This document shows, piece by piece, positions 27,583-36,697 of a stretch of DNA of 64,000 bases. The notes under the pieces are model-generated. The model was given only the letters and a program-made list of their open reading frames with translations, did not search any database and had not been told where the DNA came from. Numbering within the stretch: the first letter of the stretch is position 1; each line of letters begins with the position of its first letter. The position numbers and the translations under genes were made by a program. Source of the stretch: Luteolibacter luteus. GTDB taxonomy: Bacteria; Verrucomicrobiota; Verrucomicrobiia; Verrucomicrobiales; Akkermansiaceae. The stretch covers positions 186,001 to 250,000 of the forward strand of contig NZ_CP051774.1 of the NCBI RefSeq assembly GCF_012913485.1, given 5' to 3'.

Positions 27583-28119
27583 CTCCGGCACAAGGTCCGG
27601 AAGACCGCCAACTGTTAGATCCGCTTCCCTCCATTCCAACTTGGGAAGTTCAAAACTACCCTCCGTCTGCACGAATCCGAGTTTCCCATAAAAGGCCCTG
27701 CTTGATTGCGAATGGCGGGAGGGAAAATGGATCACTCGTCTCCCGGATGCTTCTCCCTCCGCAATCAAGCGGGAAACAAGGTACCTGCCGATCCCCCTCC
27801 CCCTGAAATCGGGAATAAGGGCGAGATCGAGGATCTGAATGAATGCGGGACGATACAGGATGTGACATCGTCCGATCGCAGCGCCCCGATGCTCGATCAG
27901 ATGGAAACAGGCATCCGGAAACAGGAAGGCCAGTTCGGCTTGGAAGGAATGGCTCTCCTGCTCAAGCGCGGGATATCGATCCTGTGCGGACAGTCCTTCC
28001 ATTTCCCGCGAGTCATCCGGAGCACGCGGCTCCAATTCCTCTGAACGCGTGAAGTGGCCCGAAGGGACCGGCCGCAAGCGGATCTCCGATCTGAAGTCCA
28101 TCAGCAATGATTCTGCCAT
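27385..28119 (-). CDS. GNAT family N-acetyltransferase with antisense-overlapping tail
   Basis: A predicted 244-residue protein from ATG 28119; ATG 28101 (238 residues) is equally possible. The acetyltransferase core is clear: ILDLALIPDFRGRGIGRYLV carries the acetyl-CoA-binding R-G-x-G-I-G, followed by SRAFYGKLGFV. The substrate is unknown. After the domain ends near LEWREADL, the frame stays open for about 70 more residues, and nearly all of that lies opposite the 3' end of the AraC gene. That tail is unlike GNAT proteins and probably reflects loss of an earlier stop codon or an insertion/deletion at the convergent junction. Confidence 0.7.
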   Translation of the reverse strand: MAESLLMDFRSEIRLRPVPSGHFTRSEELEPRAPDDSREMEGLSAQDRYPALEQESHSFQAELAFLFPDACFHLIEHRGAAIGRCHILYRPAFIQILDLALIPDFRGRGIGRYLVSRLIAEGEASGRRVIHFPSRHSQSSRAFYGKLGFVQTEGSFELPKLEWREADLTVGGLPDLVPESFPESIGSETRVSLEEADEMALVRETALRSDRVDREVGAQDQFASPFQALLHDILVRGKAGGIPE

Positions 28120-28236
28120 GAAGGAGCCGGGCTGAGCGGACCTGCCGTCTACGAAGGCCCCGGAAGTTGAAGGCCAAAAGCTCCACGCAAAATCTCCGCG
28201 AGCCCTCCCGGTCTCGCGGAGATTCATCGCACGGCG

Positions 28237-29094
28237 TCAACCGATACGGCGACGGCGCAGGGCCGTCAGTATCCCCGCGATTCCCGCCAGCAGAGTGCCG
28301 GACGGCTCCGGGACGGGCGACACCGCGATCCCGTCCATACCAAGGGTGGTCAGGGAATAGTTCGCATAGGGCTCGCCGACCCCGGCTTGGTCAAACATCC
28401 CCCACGAATCCGGTCCGGAATGAGCGTAGAAGTCTAACACGATCTCCTCGGAAGGAGCCACAAACGTGAGGGTCACCGTTTCCCAGACGTTGTCCATCAG
28501 GAGCATGCCCATGGTCGGCGATGCGGTGACATATTCGCCGTTCACGAAGAGCAGGAATCTGCCGTCGAACTGGTCCGCGGGCGCATCATCACCAAGAAGC
28601 ATGGCAGACAAGGCGTCCTGATGACCTGAGAGGTTCGTTTGCTCGAAGGAGATCTGATAGGTTTCTCCCACGGTAAGCCCGGAGAGCGTTTGACCCATCC
28701 CTTGCCCGTAATGCCAATAGGCCGGAAAAGAGGCATCACCAAGCCGCCGGGTGGTGAATTCCGCGTAGGTTCCTCCGTTGGAAGATGGCACCAGATCGAT
28801 GGTCGTCGTCCCATCCACGGGTGAGATATAGCTGTCAGCGCTTTTCACCTGCGGAAGCCCCGTGGTCAAAGTCGTGCCATCCGGGAACCACAAGTTGGTT
28901 TCCGGGTTGAGGAGTGCGGAAGCAGTCGACCATCCGCTCGGGTAATGGGAAGGTGACCCATCCGAATCCATGTCCGGATTCACGACCGTCACCGCCGCAA
29001 GACTCACGGAAATGGACGACAAACCGCAGGCAGCCAAGGCCAGAATCCGGGCGCACCGCGGGTGACGATGGGAAGAGGAGGAGGATGTTTTCAT
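28237..29094 (-). CDS. PEP-CTERM sorting domain protein
   Basis: A predicted 285-residue secreted protein. The start ATG 29094 gives a signal peptide (HPRCARILALAACGLSSISV). The C terminus, VSPVPEPSGTLLAGIAGILT followed by a basic RRRR cluster, is a standard PEP-CTERM signal: VPEPS, hydrophobic helix, arginines. Such proteins are processed by exosortase and commonly become part of extracellular polymer. The middle, with GWSTASALLNPETNLWF, YWHYGQGMGQTLSGLTVGET and FYAHSGPDSWGMFDQ, has the beta-sandwich look of a carbohydrate-binding module. Single gene; a short palindrome lies 66 bases upstream of the start. Confidence 0.9.
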   Translation of the reverse strand: MKTSSSSSHRHPRCARILALAACGLSSISVSLAAVTVVNPDMDSDGSPSHYPSGWSTASALLNPETNLWFPDGTTLTTGLPQVKSADSYISPVDGTTTIDLVPSSNGGTYAEFTTRRLGDASFPAYWHYGQGMGQTLSGLTVGETYQISFEQTNLSGHQDALSAMLLGDDAPADQFDGRFLLFVNGEYVTASPTMGMLLMDNVWETVTLTFVAPSEEIVLDFYAHSGPDSWGMFDQAGVGEPYANYSLTTLGMDGIAVSPVPEPSGTLLAGIAGILTALRRRRIG

Positions 29095-29509
29095 GGGTGT
29101 GTTTGTTAGGGTGTCAGAAAACGCCATTGCCACTCTGGGTTGACGCAATGCCGCCGATCTCATCTCGAGAGATGAATGATCCCCATGATTTCATAAACAA
29201 AACCTCAGGATCGTATTGAACAAAACAACTTTTTTATACAGCACTTCGAACGCGGTTTACCAGGACACACCGTCCATCAACCAACCGCACTCCACCTCCT
29301 TGCCGCCATCCGCAGTCATCGGCCTACAGTGGTCTGCCCATAGTCCGCCCCGCTAGAGTGCATGGGATTTGTTCCTAGACCGGTCGTATTGAGCACATCG
29401 GGAGAACCTCGTTAAATGACGCCTCTTGCTGAGCATCCGAAAAATCCAAGTGGCGCCGTCCTTGCGTTGCTGGTCCTACCACACGACCACCTTTCCCCTC
29501 CCGGCAGGA
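29095..29509. other. Intergenic region between PEP-CTERM gene and small ORF
   Basis: No gene is supported here. It holds the upstream region of the PEP-CTERM gene and a small palindrome (29160-29175). An A/T-rich patch, with runs of A and T around 29200-29240, stands out from the GC-rich surroundings and may be a promoter area, but no convincing -35/-10 pair at 16-18 base spacing was found on either strand. Confidence 0.5.
29160..29175. promoter_or_regulatory. Small palindrome upstream of PEP-CTERM gene
   Basis: A 7-bp perfect inverted repeat, TCATCTC-GA-GAGATGA, about 66 bases upstream of the PEP-CTERM start. Its size and position fit a dimeric regulator's operator. No regulator can be assigned. 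Confidence 0.3.
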
Positions 29510-29788
29510 ATGCCCGACCGGGCTGAGGGCATCGTGCTCACCCGCACCGGAAATCTGGTGACCGTCGAAGTGCAGGGCATCATATGGGAACTCCATTGGT
29601 GGCAGGTGGACTGCGGACACGAGTATCAAATCGCGAGCGGCGAGTGGATCCGCGAGCCCGATCCGAGGGTCCGGCAATATGTCGAAAGCATGCTCGAGGA
29701 CACACACGGCACCCGGGCGGGAGCCGGCCCGATGAGAGACTATTGGATCGATCAGTGCACCTGGGTGCTGGAGCGTAACGGCTGGTAA
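29510..29788 (+). CDS. Small hypothetical protein
   Basis: A predicted 92-residue protein from ATG 29510. The composition looks like a real acidic soluble protein: GIVLTRTGNLVTVEVQGIIW, WQVDCGHEYQIASGEWI and PRVRQYVESMLED. An open frame extends upstream to a TTG at 29426, but those residues look random. No family recognised; no signal peptide, membrane segment or metal motif. It is a lone gene between the PEP-CTERM gene and the GH76 gene. Confidence 0.5.
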   Translation: MPDRAEGIVLTRTGNLVTVEVQGIIWELHWWQVDCGHEYQIASGEWIREPDPRVRQYVESMLEDTHGTRAGAGPMRDYWIDQCTWVLERNGW

Positions 29789-30055
29789 AAACCAAGCCCG
29801 CCAGCGTCTTCCTGCAACCCCATGCAGGGGATCATCTCCCGTGCCCGAACAAGGCACACCCGAAATTTATATCTTCACTTCCACAGTGATAAGGCATCCA
29901 TAAAAACACCCAACTTGGGGAGGTTGTCAGACAGCCATCCATGATGCAGCCTGATGATGACCCACGCTGCACCTAAGGCATGCTTGGTTCGGCAGCTTCG
30001 GGCGACTCCGCGGAGAAGAAACACCCGCGGATTCAAACCTAACAAAACCCAACGA

Positions 30056-31642
30056 ATGAAACATCCATCAGATGTAGAGCATGGCGGAGCTATGGCCGGA
30101 TCCCAAAGGGAAATCGCAATAGCCCCCAAAAGAAAATCCGTCCTCCGGACCTTCCTGCTGACCCTCGCCATCGGCGTCTCAGGCGGCCTCGCCGACCCTG
30201 CATCGGCGATCGGCGCAGGCGATGCCGACACGATGTTCAGTGGCTTCAACAATGCCTTCCTCGTAAACGGCAACTACTATAAGAATAAGATCAACGGCAG
30301 CACCTTCGACGAAGGCTGGACCGGAGCCATCAATATTCTGGTCGCCCAGGACGCCTTCGAGCGCACCGGCAGCATCGCCCACAAGAACCTCGTCAATGCT
30401 CTCTGCACCACCTTCCTGCAGAAGTTCCCGCCGGGATACGAATGGGACGGCTGGAACGACGACATCGGATGGATCTCCATCATGCTTGCCCGTGGCTACC
30501 TGATCACTGGGAATGCCGATCTGCTCTATAACGCCCGCGTTCCCTGCTTCGACATGGTTTGGGCACGCGGCTGGGATACCCAGTACAATGGCGGCGGCAT
30601 TTGGGAGCAACAGCCGAACATGACGCCACCGGGCGAGATCATCGACAAGCAGGCCCTCTCCAACAACACCATGGGCAAGGCCGCCTGCCTGATCTACATG
30701 GGCAACCACGACCAGTGGTACTTGGACCGCGCGACGCAGATCTACACCTGGGTGCGGGCGAATCTCTATAACACCTCGACCGGCCACGTTTACAACGGTA
30801 TCCAGCCCAATGGGACGGTCAACACCAGCCGGAACGTCTACAACCAAGGCACCTTCGCCGACTTCGCGAACTACCTCTATCAGATCACGGGGAACGTGAT
30901 GTACTACAACGATGCCAAAAGGGCGCTCGACTACGTCAAGGGCCCCAGCTGGTACAACAATGGCATCATGACTGGCGGAGGCACCAATACCTGGTCGGAC
31001 GAATACGCCCGCGCGCTGGGCCACTTCTGCCGGGATAACCGCCAGTGGGCGACCTACCACAGCTGGGCCGTGGCCAATGCCAACGCCGCCTGGGCCCGCC
31101 GTCGCACCGACTACAATGTCTGCTGGAGCGACTTCAGCCAGCAAACGCCGAACGACAACAACGTCATCACGAATCGCTTCTGCGATGCCGTGGCCTGGCT
31201 GCAGTTCACCCCCGTCAACATCCCCGGCAACATCTGGGGACGGCACACCATCGTCGGCATGAACAACATGGCGATCGATACCCTCGGTCTGACCGCGAAT
31301 AACAGCATCGTCGGGCTCTGGGGCCTGAACTCCGGCCAATCCCAGATCTGGAACTTCAGCCAGAATGCCGACAACTCCTGGAACATCGTCAGCCAGTCCA
31401 GTTGGAAGGCACTCGACGTTCCGGGCGGCAATCCCGCGAACAACACCAAGATCATCCAGTGGCCGCCAACACGCGGCAGCAACCAACGCTGGTGGGTCGA
31501 CCAACAGGCGGATGGCAGCTACCGGATCTGGAACCAGCAGAGCGGCGCATCCCTCGATAGCACCACCACCACCACCAATGGCACCTCCCTCATCCAGTGG
31601 GGTTGGAGTGGCGGTCCCCAGCAGCGCTGGCGCCTGCAGTAA
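30056..31642 (+). CDS. GH76 family alpha-1,6-mannanase with ricin-type lectin domain
   Basis: A predicted 528-residue exported enzyme. I choose ATG 30056; ATG 30092 would leave a shorter leader before the hydrophobic segment FLLTLAIGVSGGLADPASA. Residues about 60-400 are a GH76 (alpha/alpha)6 domain. The catalytic Asp pair is NDDIGW (Asp135-Asp136), and GGIWEQQPN, NNTMGKAACLIY and GPSWYNNGIMTGGG are family-like segments. The last 130 residues are a ricin-B/CBM13-type module with Q-x-W repeats (QIW, QRW, QRW). The likely role is degradation of alpha-mannan from yeast or algal polysaccharide outside the cytoplasm. An in-frame upstream extension is not supported. Confidence 0.92.
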   Translation: MKHPSDVEHGGAMAGSQREIAIAPKRKSVLRTFLLTLAIGVSGGLADPASAIGAGDADTMFSGFNNAFLVNGNYYKNKINGSTFDEGWTGAINILVAQDAFERTGSIAHKNLVNALCTTFLQKFPPGYEWDGWNDDIGWISIMLARGYLITGNADLLYNARVPCFDMVWARGWDTQYNGGGIWEQQPNMTPPGEIIDKQALSNNTMGKAACLIYMGNHDQWYLDRATQIYTWVRANLYNTSTGHVYNGIQPNGTVNTSRNVYNQGTFADFANYLYQITGNVMYYNDAKRALDYVKGPSWYNNGIMTGGGTNTWSDEYARALGHFCRDNRQWATYHSWAVANANAAWARRRTDYNVCWSDFSQQTPNDNNVITNRFCDAVAWLQFTPVNIPGNIWGRHTIVGMNNMAIDTLGLTANNSIVGLWGLNSGQSQIWNFSQNADNSWNIVSQSSWKALDVPGGNPANNTKIIQWPPTRGSNQRWWVDQQADGSYRIWNQQSGASLDSTTTTTNGTSLIQWGWSGGPQQRWRLQ

Positions 31643-31656
31643 AGCACCCGAACTCC

Positions 31657-31682
31657 GGCACCGCCCTCTCGGGGGCGGTGCC
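31657..31682 (+). terminator. Hairpin after the GH76 gene
   Basis: A perfect 10-bp stem GGCACCGCCC / GGGCGGTGCC with a 6-base loop starts 15 bases after the stop. It lacks a long T tract (TCTACCC follows), so it may be a weak terminator or a 3'-end stabiliser. Confidence 0.6.
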
Positions 31683-31752
31683 TCTACCCATCCCAGGCTT
31701 ACCACCCTGTAGTCCCACCAAACTCCGTCGCCATCCGTCCCCGCCAAGCACG

Positions 31753-32583
31753 ATGAAGCTTCCCATCCTCCTATCGGCCACCGCCTCGCTCCTCCTCGGA
31801 GCATTCGTGCTTTCCCGCCATCACCCGCCAAGCGCCATCACCGACGCACCCCTTTCATCCCCCGCAAGGCCCAAACGCGAACGCGCTAACATCACCCTCG
31901 CCACCGAACCCCTGCTCGCACAACTCACCCGCTGGCGCGACGGCACCGCGCACCTCGATCGCGAAACCATCCACGCTCTCGCCGACAAGCTCCTGCAACT
32001 CGATACCGATGCCGCAGCACGTTTCGCCGAATCGATTCCCCTCGGCCCGCACCGCGATGAAGCCCTCCGCCGCTTCGCCCAAGGCCTCGCCACCCGCGCC
32101 CCGGAAAGAGCCGAACACTGGGCCGTAACCCTATCCGATGAAGCCGAACGCACCGCCGCCTTGGCTTACATCTGCACCCAGATCGCCCGGACGGACGCAG
32201 CCGGAGCCATCCACAAGGCCGAGCACCATCAACTCGACCAGGCCTCCAGCATCACCGTGGAGAATCTCGTCCATCAATGGGCCGACCAGGATCTCCCCGC
32301 CGCCACTGCTTGGACTCTCGCCCGGCCTCACGGGCAGCAACGCGAGCAAATGTGCAGCCGTCTTGCCATCGTTCAATCCGCCACGGAACCGGAGCAAGCC
32401 GCGCGCTTGGTGCTCGAAGAAATCCCCGAGGGACCCAACCAGACCGAAGCCCTCATCTCCGTGATCTCCCAATGGGCCACCCGCGATCCACAATCCGCCA
32501 CCATCTGGGTCGAATCCTTTCCCTCCGGCTCCCTCAAGGAAAGAGCCGAGAACGAACTCCAGCAACTCGGCAAGCTGCGTTGA
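31753..32583 (+). CDS. Single-pass protein of the W-x3-DP repeat family (outlying member)
   Basis: A predicted 276-residue protein from ATG 31753, with an N-terminal membrane segment or signal anchor (MKLPILLSATASLLLGAFVL). Two copies of the family repeat are plain: WADQDLPAATAW (176-187) and WATRDPQSATIWV (241-253); similar helical repeats fill residues 60-170. It lacks the Gly-Tyr-x-x-Gly-Arg end of the membrane helix seen in most array members. It is the smallest member and lies about 10 kb from the nearest relative. It is convergent with a coiled-coil gene. The 82-base gap between them carries an 11-base direct repeat, CTGCCTTTCAC, at 32618 and 32658. Confidence 0.8.
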   Translation: MKLPILLSATASLLLGAFVLSRHHPPSAITDAPLSSPARPKRERANITLATEPLLAQLTRWRDGTAHLDRETIHALADKLLQLDTDAAARFAESIPLGPHRDEALRRFAQGLATRAPERAEHWAVTLSDEAERTAALAYICTQIARTDAAGAIHKAEHHQLDQASSITVENLVHQWADQDLPAATAWTLARPHGQQREQMCSRLAIVQSATEPEQAARLVLEEIPEGPNQTEALISVISQWATRDPQSATIWVESFPSGSLKERAENELQQLGKLR

Positions 32584-32664
32584 CCCGCCGGGAGGTCGAG
32601 TCGCCCCCCTCCCCACGCTGCCTTTCACTGATCACTGCTGAATGATCACCCGGCACTCTGCCTT

Positions 32665-33078
32665 TCACCCCGCAACCTCGATGGCGACCTTGCGGGCTTT
32701 CAGCGCCTCGATAACGGCCACCTCTGCCTCGAGTAACGCGTAGGCCGCTGCGATCACCGCGTCCATGGCGTGCTCTTCCTTGGCATCGGCGCTCCGCTCA
32801 AGCTTCTCGATCTCCCGATCGGTGCGCCAATCTTCGAACTTCGCCACCAGTTCGTCTTTCTTCTCCTCGAGATAATGGAGAACCCTCTCCTTCGCGGAAG
32901 CCGCCTTCTCCCGTTCGGCGTCCAAGCGTGCCAGCGCGGTGCTTCCACGTGTTTCCAGTTCCTCCACACTTCCCTGCACCGCCGCCGCCAGATGGCTCCG
33001 GGTCTCGGCCAGATAGGTTTCGGCGGACTCAAGGCGTTCGCCCAGACGAACGATGGATTGGTCGAGTTTCAGGCTCAT
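32665..33078 (-). CDS. Small coiled-coil protein
   Basis: A predicted 137-residue soluble protein, strongly helical and charged from end to end (KLDQSIVRLGERLESAETYL, ERVLHYLEEKKDELVAKFED). The heptad pattern suggests a coiled coil with a final amphipathic helix (DAVIAAAYALLEAEVAVIEA). No signal peptide or catalytic motif. No family is recognised with certainty; it could be a structural or regulatory helper. The codon use matches the neighbours, and the frame is intact. Confidence 0.75.
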   Translation of the reverse strand: MSLKLDQSIVRLGERLESAETYLAETRSHLAAAVQGSVEELETRGSTALARLDAEREKAASAKERVLHYLEEKKDELVAKFEDWRTDREIEKLERSADAKEEHAMDAVIAAAYALLEAEVAVIEALKARKVAIEVAG

Positions 33079-33250
33079 GATTTAAGGGAATAGCTAGCCG
33101 ACATAAGAGCGAAATCCCCGAGACACTGCAATCGAAACCAAGACCGGACCACGCCCAAGTCCTTGCCCTTCCCTCGAGTGCGCCATGTCGCCCGGACGAC
33201 CGGTGATATCATTCATCCAGTAGTGCGGCACGTTCCTCTACGCTCTTGGA

Positions 33251-33292
33251 CCTCCGCCCTCCGCCCTCCGCCCTCCGCCCTCCGCCCTCCGC
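33251..33292 (+). repeat. Six tandem copies of the heptamer CCTCCGC
   Basis: A perfect 7-bp tandem repeat, six copies in 42 bases, about 60 bases upstream of the next start codon. Because seven is not a multiple of three and no gene crosses it, copy number could change freely. It may influence expression of the following gene. Confidence 0.9.
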
Positions 33293-33351
33293 TTATCGAA
33301 ACCGAGATCTTCCTTGCCCCCATCAAACCGCCAAATTACCCAAATCAACCC

Positions 33352-33759
33352 ATGGACGAAGCATCTTCTCCCGATTTCGATCGCTTGCTGGCATTTCTCG
33401 AACGGCTTCCGGCAATCGATCTTCCAGCCGGAGCCAGATCCATCGGAAGAGGCCGCTTCGCCAATGGAAACTGGTGGGTGAAATTCAGGCTGGATCCCGA
33501 TCACCCCTTGGCATGGCGTCATGTCCAGGAACTGGGGTTTGTGTTGAATCTCCTTTCAGTGGAAGAACGGCTTCCCACCATCTTCAAGCCCGTCTCTCCG
33601 CCACCTTATTTGAATGGCGGCGTCGAGTTCCTATCATGGATAATCGAATCGACCCACGCCGAGTTCCCGCCCGACCTATGTGCCGAGTGGCTTGAAGGAA
33701 GGCTACCACGCCCGGTCGAGAATCTTGCCGAGTGGAAGTTCGCCAGCGAACAGGACTAG
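33352..33759 (+). CDS. Hypothetical cytoplasmic protein
   Basis: A predicted 135-residue protein from ATG 33352; the upstream extension of the open frame runs through the heptamer repeat and is not credible. It is soluble, acidic and intact (FDRLLAFLERLPAIDL, NGNWWVKFRLDPDHPLAWRH, FLSWIIESTHAEFPPDLC). No family recognised; the mix of helices and a Trp-rich centre resembles small uncharacterised proteins that occur singly. No neighbour shares its orientation closely. Confidence 0.65.
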   Translation: MDEASSPDFDRLLAFLERLPAIDLPAGARSIGRGRFANGNWWVKFRLDPDHPLAWRHVQELGFVLNLLSVEERLPTIFKPVSPPPYLNGGVEFLSWIIESTHAEFPPDLCAEWLEGRLPRPVENLAEWKFASEQD

Positions 33760-34140
33760 GCTCAAAGATGTGAACATTCCTGCCCTGTCACGTGACACGA
33801 GCAGCGTAAGCCACCCGCCCGAAAGCCTCTCAAGCCCCTCCTTAACCTGGCAGTAGAAGCTCCCGGAGAAACCGGCAAAGATCCCCGATCGACCTCCCCT
33901 TTCCATCGCCGTGCGGCCCATCTTCCAAGAAAATCCCTGCCTCCCTTCCGGTTCGTTTACCCATCCGTTTCTTACTGCCAACCTGCGAAACGCCGCCTGT
34001 TATTTTTCATGTTCTATCAGGGGTATCACGCGAAACACCGCGCCTTGGCAGTTGAACGCATCCCGGGCCTATCCACACCGCCTCCGCTCGGAAGGGATTC
34101 CTTGTCGTGGTGAGGTTCCGGGTGCGATGCTGTGAAAGTC
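33760..34140. other. Intergenic region without a recognised gene
   Basis: I see no gene on either strand. The one structured element is a perfect 12-base palindrome, TGTCACGTGACA, at 33786-33797, shortly after the preceding stop. Confidence 0.5.
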
Positions 34141-34620
34141 ATGAACGAAGAAAGCCGTTTCCTGCTCGAAGCGATCACCTTGGCTCAGGCCAATATCAGC
34201 AAAGGCGGACGCCCTTTCGGAGCGGTCGTCGTGAAGGACGGAGAGGTGATCGCCAGCGGGGTGAATGAGATCCACAGCTCTCATGATCCCACCGCTCATG
34301 CGGAACTCACCGCAATCCGCGCGGCAAGCCAGGTACTGCATTCTCCGGATCTCCGTGGCTGCGAGGTCTATGCCAGCGGTCATCCTTGCCCGATGTGCAT
34401 GGCGGCGATGCGGATGGCGGGAATCCAGGCGGTGACCTATGCCTACACCAATGAAGATGGCGCTCCTTACGGCCTGTCCACGGCGGCCATCTATGCGGAG
34501 TTGGCAAGGCCCTTCGCCGAGCAGTCGATGGCGATTCGCCATCTGCCGCAAAGACTCGGGCAGCATCCGGACATCTACGCGGAGTGGCAGTCGGCCCATA
34601 CGGGCGGGCAAGATCATTGA
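34141..34620 (+). CDS. Guanine deaminase-like nucleoside deaminase
   Basis: A predicted 159-residue zinc enzyme of the cytidine/tRNA-adenosine/guanine deaminase fold. The zinc ligands and catalytic acid are visible: His53-Ala-Glu55 (HAE) and Pro-Cys83-Pro-Met-Cys86. The NEIHSSHDPTAHAELTAIRA segment and a C-terminal end carrying DIYAEWQ are close to bacterial guanine deaminases of the GuaD type, so hydrolysis of guanine to xanthine and ammonia is the best guess; a related aminohydrolase role is possible. ATG 34141 is preferred to GTG 34132. A single gene followed 55 bases later by an ankyrin/TPR protein. Confidence 0.88.
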   Translation: MNEESRFLLEAITLAQANISKGGRPFGAVVVKDGEVIASGVNEIHSSHDPTAHAELTAIRAASQVLHSPDLRGCEVYASGHPCPMCMAAMRMAGIQAVTYAYTNEDGAPYGLSTAAIYAELARPFAEQSMAIRHLPQRLGQHPDIYAEWQSAHTGGQDH

Positions 34621-34675
34621 TGGGTTGAAAGCAAGCTCTTCAGAAAACTCACCGCCGCGATTCGCGAAACCTCCG

Positions 34676-35845
34676 ATGACGACGCCATCCATTCCACCGT
34701 TGGTCACTGCGGCCGAAAGAGGTGACCTCGCCGCGATCGAGCAGCTCTTGGCCCAAGGCACTTCGATCGATGCGAGAGACTCGTCCGGCAGGACCGCATT
34801 AATGGCTGCCACCCAGCGGAACGACGTGGCATTGGCGAAGCGGCTCATTGAGGCGGGTAGCGATGTCAATGCGCGCGATGCGGTGATGCTGACTCCCTAT
34901 CTGTGCGCCGGTGCCAATGGCTTCAGCGAGATCTTCAAGGCTACCATCGCGGCCGGAGCGGATCGCGCGAGCGTCAATCGGTTTGGCGGCACGCCACTGC
35001 TGCCATCGAGCGAGAAAGGCTTTCTCCGGACCGTCCGCATCTGCCTGGCCGCGGGAATCTCCGTCAACCGGGCGAACGACCTCGGCTGGTCCGCACTCCT
35101 GGAAGCCGTGATTCTCGGCGATGGCGGACGGCTCTATGCCGATGTGATCGAGGCGCTGTTAGAAGCCGGAGCCGACCCTCACTTGAAGGATCGCGATGGC
35201 AAGTCGTCGATCGAGCATGCGCGCGAACTCGGCCAGCATCGAGTCCTGGCAATCTTCCGCGATCATCCTGAAGCAAACAACCCTGTCGCCGGAGCGATCA
35301 AGCAGGCGAAGGAACTGGAGAAGGGCGAGAGCTATGAGGAAGCGATGTCCGTGATTGATGCCACCCTCGCGAATCATCCGCAGGATCTCGATCTCCTCTA
35401 CTATCGCGGCTACTACCTCTACGAGCTTGGAAGAGCCGAGGAATCGATCCGATCCTTCGAGGAAGCACTCGCGCTACAGCCTGGCGAGATCGAGTTCCAT
35501 TTCTACATCGCCTACGCCTATCGGATGCTGCGGCAGCCCGAAGCCGCACTGGCGGCATTTGATGCAGGAATCAACAAGGAGCCCGAACTGGGCTTCCTCC
35601 GCTATCACAAGTCGAACTACCTCCGCGAGCTCGGTCGCCATGAAGAAGCCGTGGAGGTGATGGACGAGTTGCTGGCACGACAGCCACACCGCTACGATTA
35701 CTCCTTCCACAAGGCCAACAGCCTTCGCTCTCTCGGTCGGCACGAAGAAGCTATCGTCGCGATCGAAAATGCGATCGCAGCCGACCCCGGCAACCCTCTC
35801 TATCAACGCCACAGGATGGATTCGCTCCGCTTGCTCGGGAGTTGA
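34676..35845 (+). CDS. Ankyrin-repeat and TPR-repeat protein
   Basis: A predicted 389-residue cytoplasmic scaffold protein. Residues 1-195 hold about five ankyrin repeats (LVTAAERGDLAAIEQLLAQG, DSSGRTALMAATQRNDVALA, EALLEAGADPHLKDRDGKSS). Residues about 200-389 hold four or five TPRs (LLYYRGYYLYELGRAEESIR, EFHFYIAYAYRMLRQPEAAL, YSFHKANSLRSLGRHEEAIV). ATG 34676 is the first start that gives ankyrin sequence; the longer open frame upstream overlaps the deaminase gene. Binding partner unknown. A strong hairpin follows the stop. Confidence 0.88.
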   Translation: MTTPSIPPLVTAAERGDLAAIEQLLAQGTSIDARDSSGRTALMAATQRNDVALAKRLIEAGSDVNARDAVMLTPYLCAGANGFSEIFKATIAAGADRASVNRFGGTPLLPSSEKGFLRTVRICLAAGISVNRANDLGWSALLEAVILGDGGRLYADVIEALLEAGADPHLKDRDGKSSIEHARELGQHRVLAIFRDHPEANNPVAGAIKQAKELEKGESYEEAMSVIDATLANHPQDLDLLYYRGYYLYELGRAEESIRSFEEALALQPGEIEFHFYIAYAYRMLRQPEAALAAFDAGINKEPELGFLRYHKSNYLRELGRHEEAVEVMDELLARQPHRYDYSFHKANSLRSLGRHEEAIVAIENAIAADPGNPLYQRHRMDSLRLLGS

Positions 35846-35879
35846 TGCGGACATCACGATTTTATGCAGAGGCGGGAAT

Positions 35880-35921
35880 CGGCGGGCCGGACTGTCTTGC
35901 CAGAATCAGCCCGGCCCGCCG
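35880..35921 (+). terminator. Long-loop hairpin after the ankyrin/TPR gene
   Basis: An 11-bp perfect inverted repeat CGGCGGGCCGG / CCGGCCCGCCG flanks a 20-base loop and begins 35 bases after the stop. No T tract follows, so it may be a 3' stabiliser or a Rho-independent terminator of poor quality. Confidence 0.5.
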
Positions 35922-36657
35922 GGCATCTATCCCGGAAACTCGTTAGGGATGCGAACCGAAGATTACCTCGAACGGCCCGCCCTTTCCCCTATGTTCATGG
36001 CCACCACTTGGATGGCGCCAAAGGTTCAGTATTCACAACCCGGCCGGCGCTTGGCAACATTGTTGGGTTCCTTCACGGCCTTTTCACAAAGGGTTGCTCC
36101 CGGACGGCCCTTAAGTTCGGCAGTCCACCCCGGATGAATGTGCCACGTAGCTTGAGGGAAGACCGCCCAGCCCGGCAGACGATTGGGAGTTCCCGGAGAA
36201 GAAATACGGTTAGGTTGAAGTATCGGTAACTCCCTCCAACAACATCACCCCGGAAAGGACAAATCGGGAAGTTTGCAATGCAATCTCCGCCTCTTGCTGA
36301 GATCATTGAACAACAAGGGGTGGTGAAGTTCATGAAAAGTACTCAAGACTTTGAATAAAGTATTGGCCATTGACCCATTACCCCTTCTTCGGCTTCCGAT
36401 GGCGTATTCCTTACGGGCACTGGCTCTCATCCGGTAAGGTTAGAAAACCCGCAATGACCTTTCATGCCATCAAGCGCCGCTCCGCATAGATCGCTCATCA
36501 CGATCCAATCGGGGTCTCCCTTGGATACCGCGCAATCAATTGTCCATGCTGACAAGCTCAACGATGTCTTTCCTCTCCATGACCCGCGCTTCCGGACACA
36601 GCCCCCCTTCTCCGGCATAAGCCCCCGGAAAGACCCGTAAGGGTTCAGCACAATGGA

Positions 36658-36697
36658 GCCCGTGATGGACACCCTGGGGAGGGGGGCCGTCACGGGC
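36658..36697. other. Hairpin GCCCGTGATGG / CCGTCACGGGC
   Basis: Inverted arms of 11 bases with one mismatch flank an 18-base loop. It lies in the gene-poor stretch upstream of a decayed PEP-CTERM gene, about 125 bases before its start. No function can be assigned. Confidence 0.4.

Noticed and set aside
30179-31831. A 550-codon minus-strand frame opposite the GH76 gene
   Set aside because: The plus strand encodes a complete GH76 enzyme with catalytic Asp pair; the antisense frame has no recognisable domain.
33251-33292. CRISPR-like repeat
   Set aside because: Seven-base units without spacers; a simple tandem repeat.
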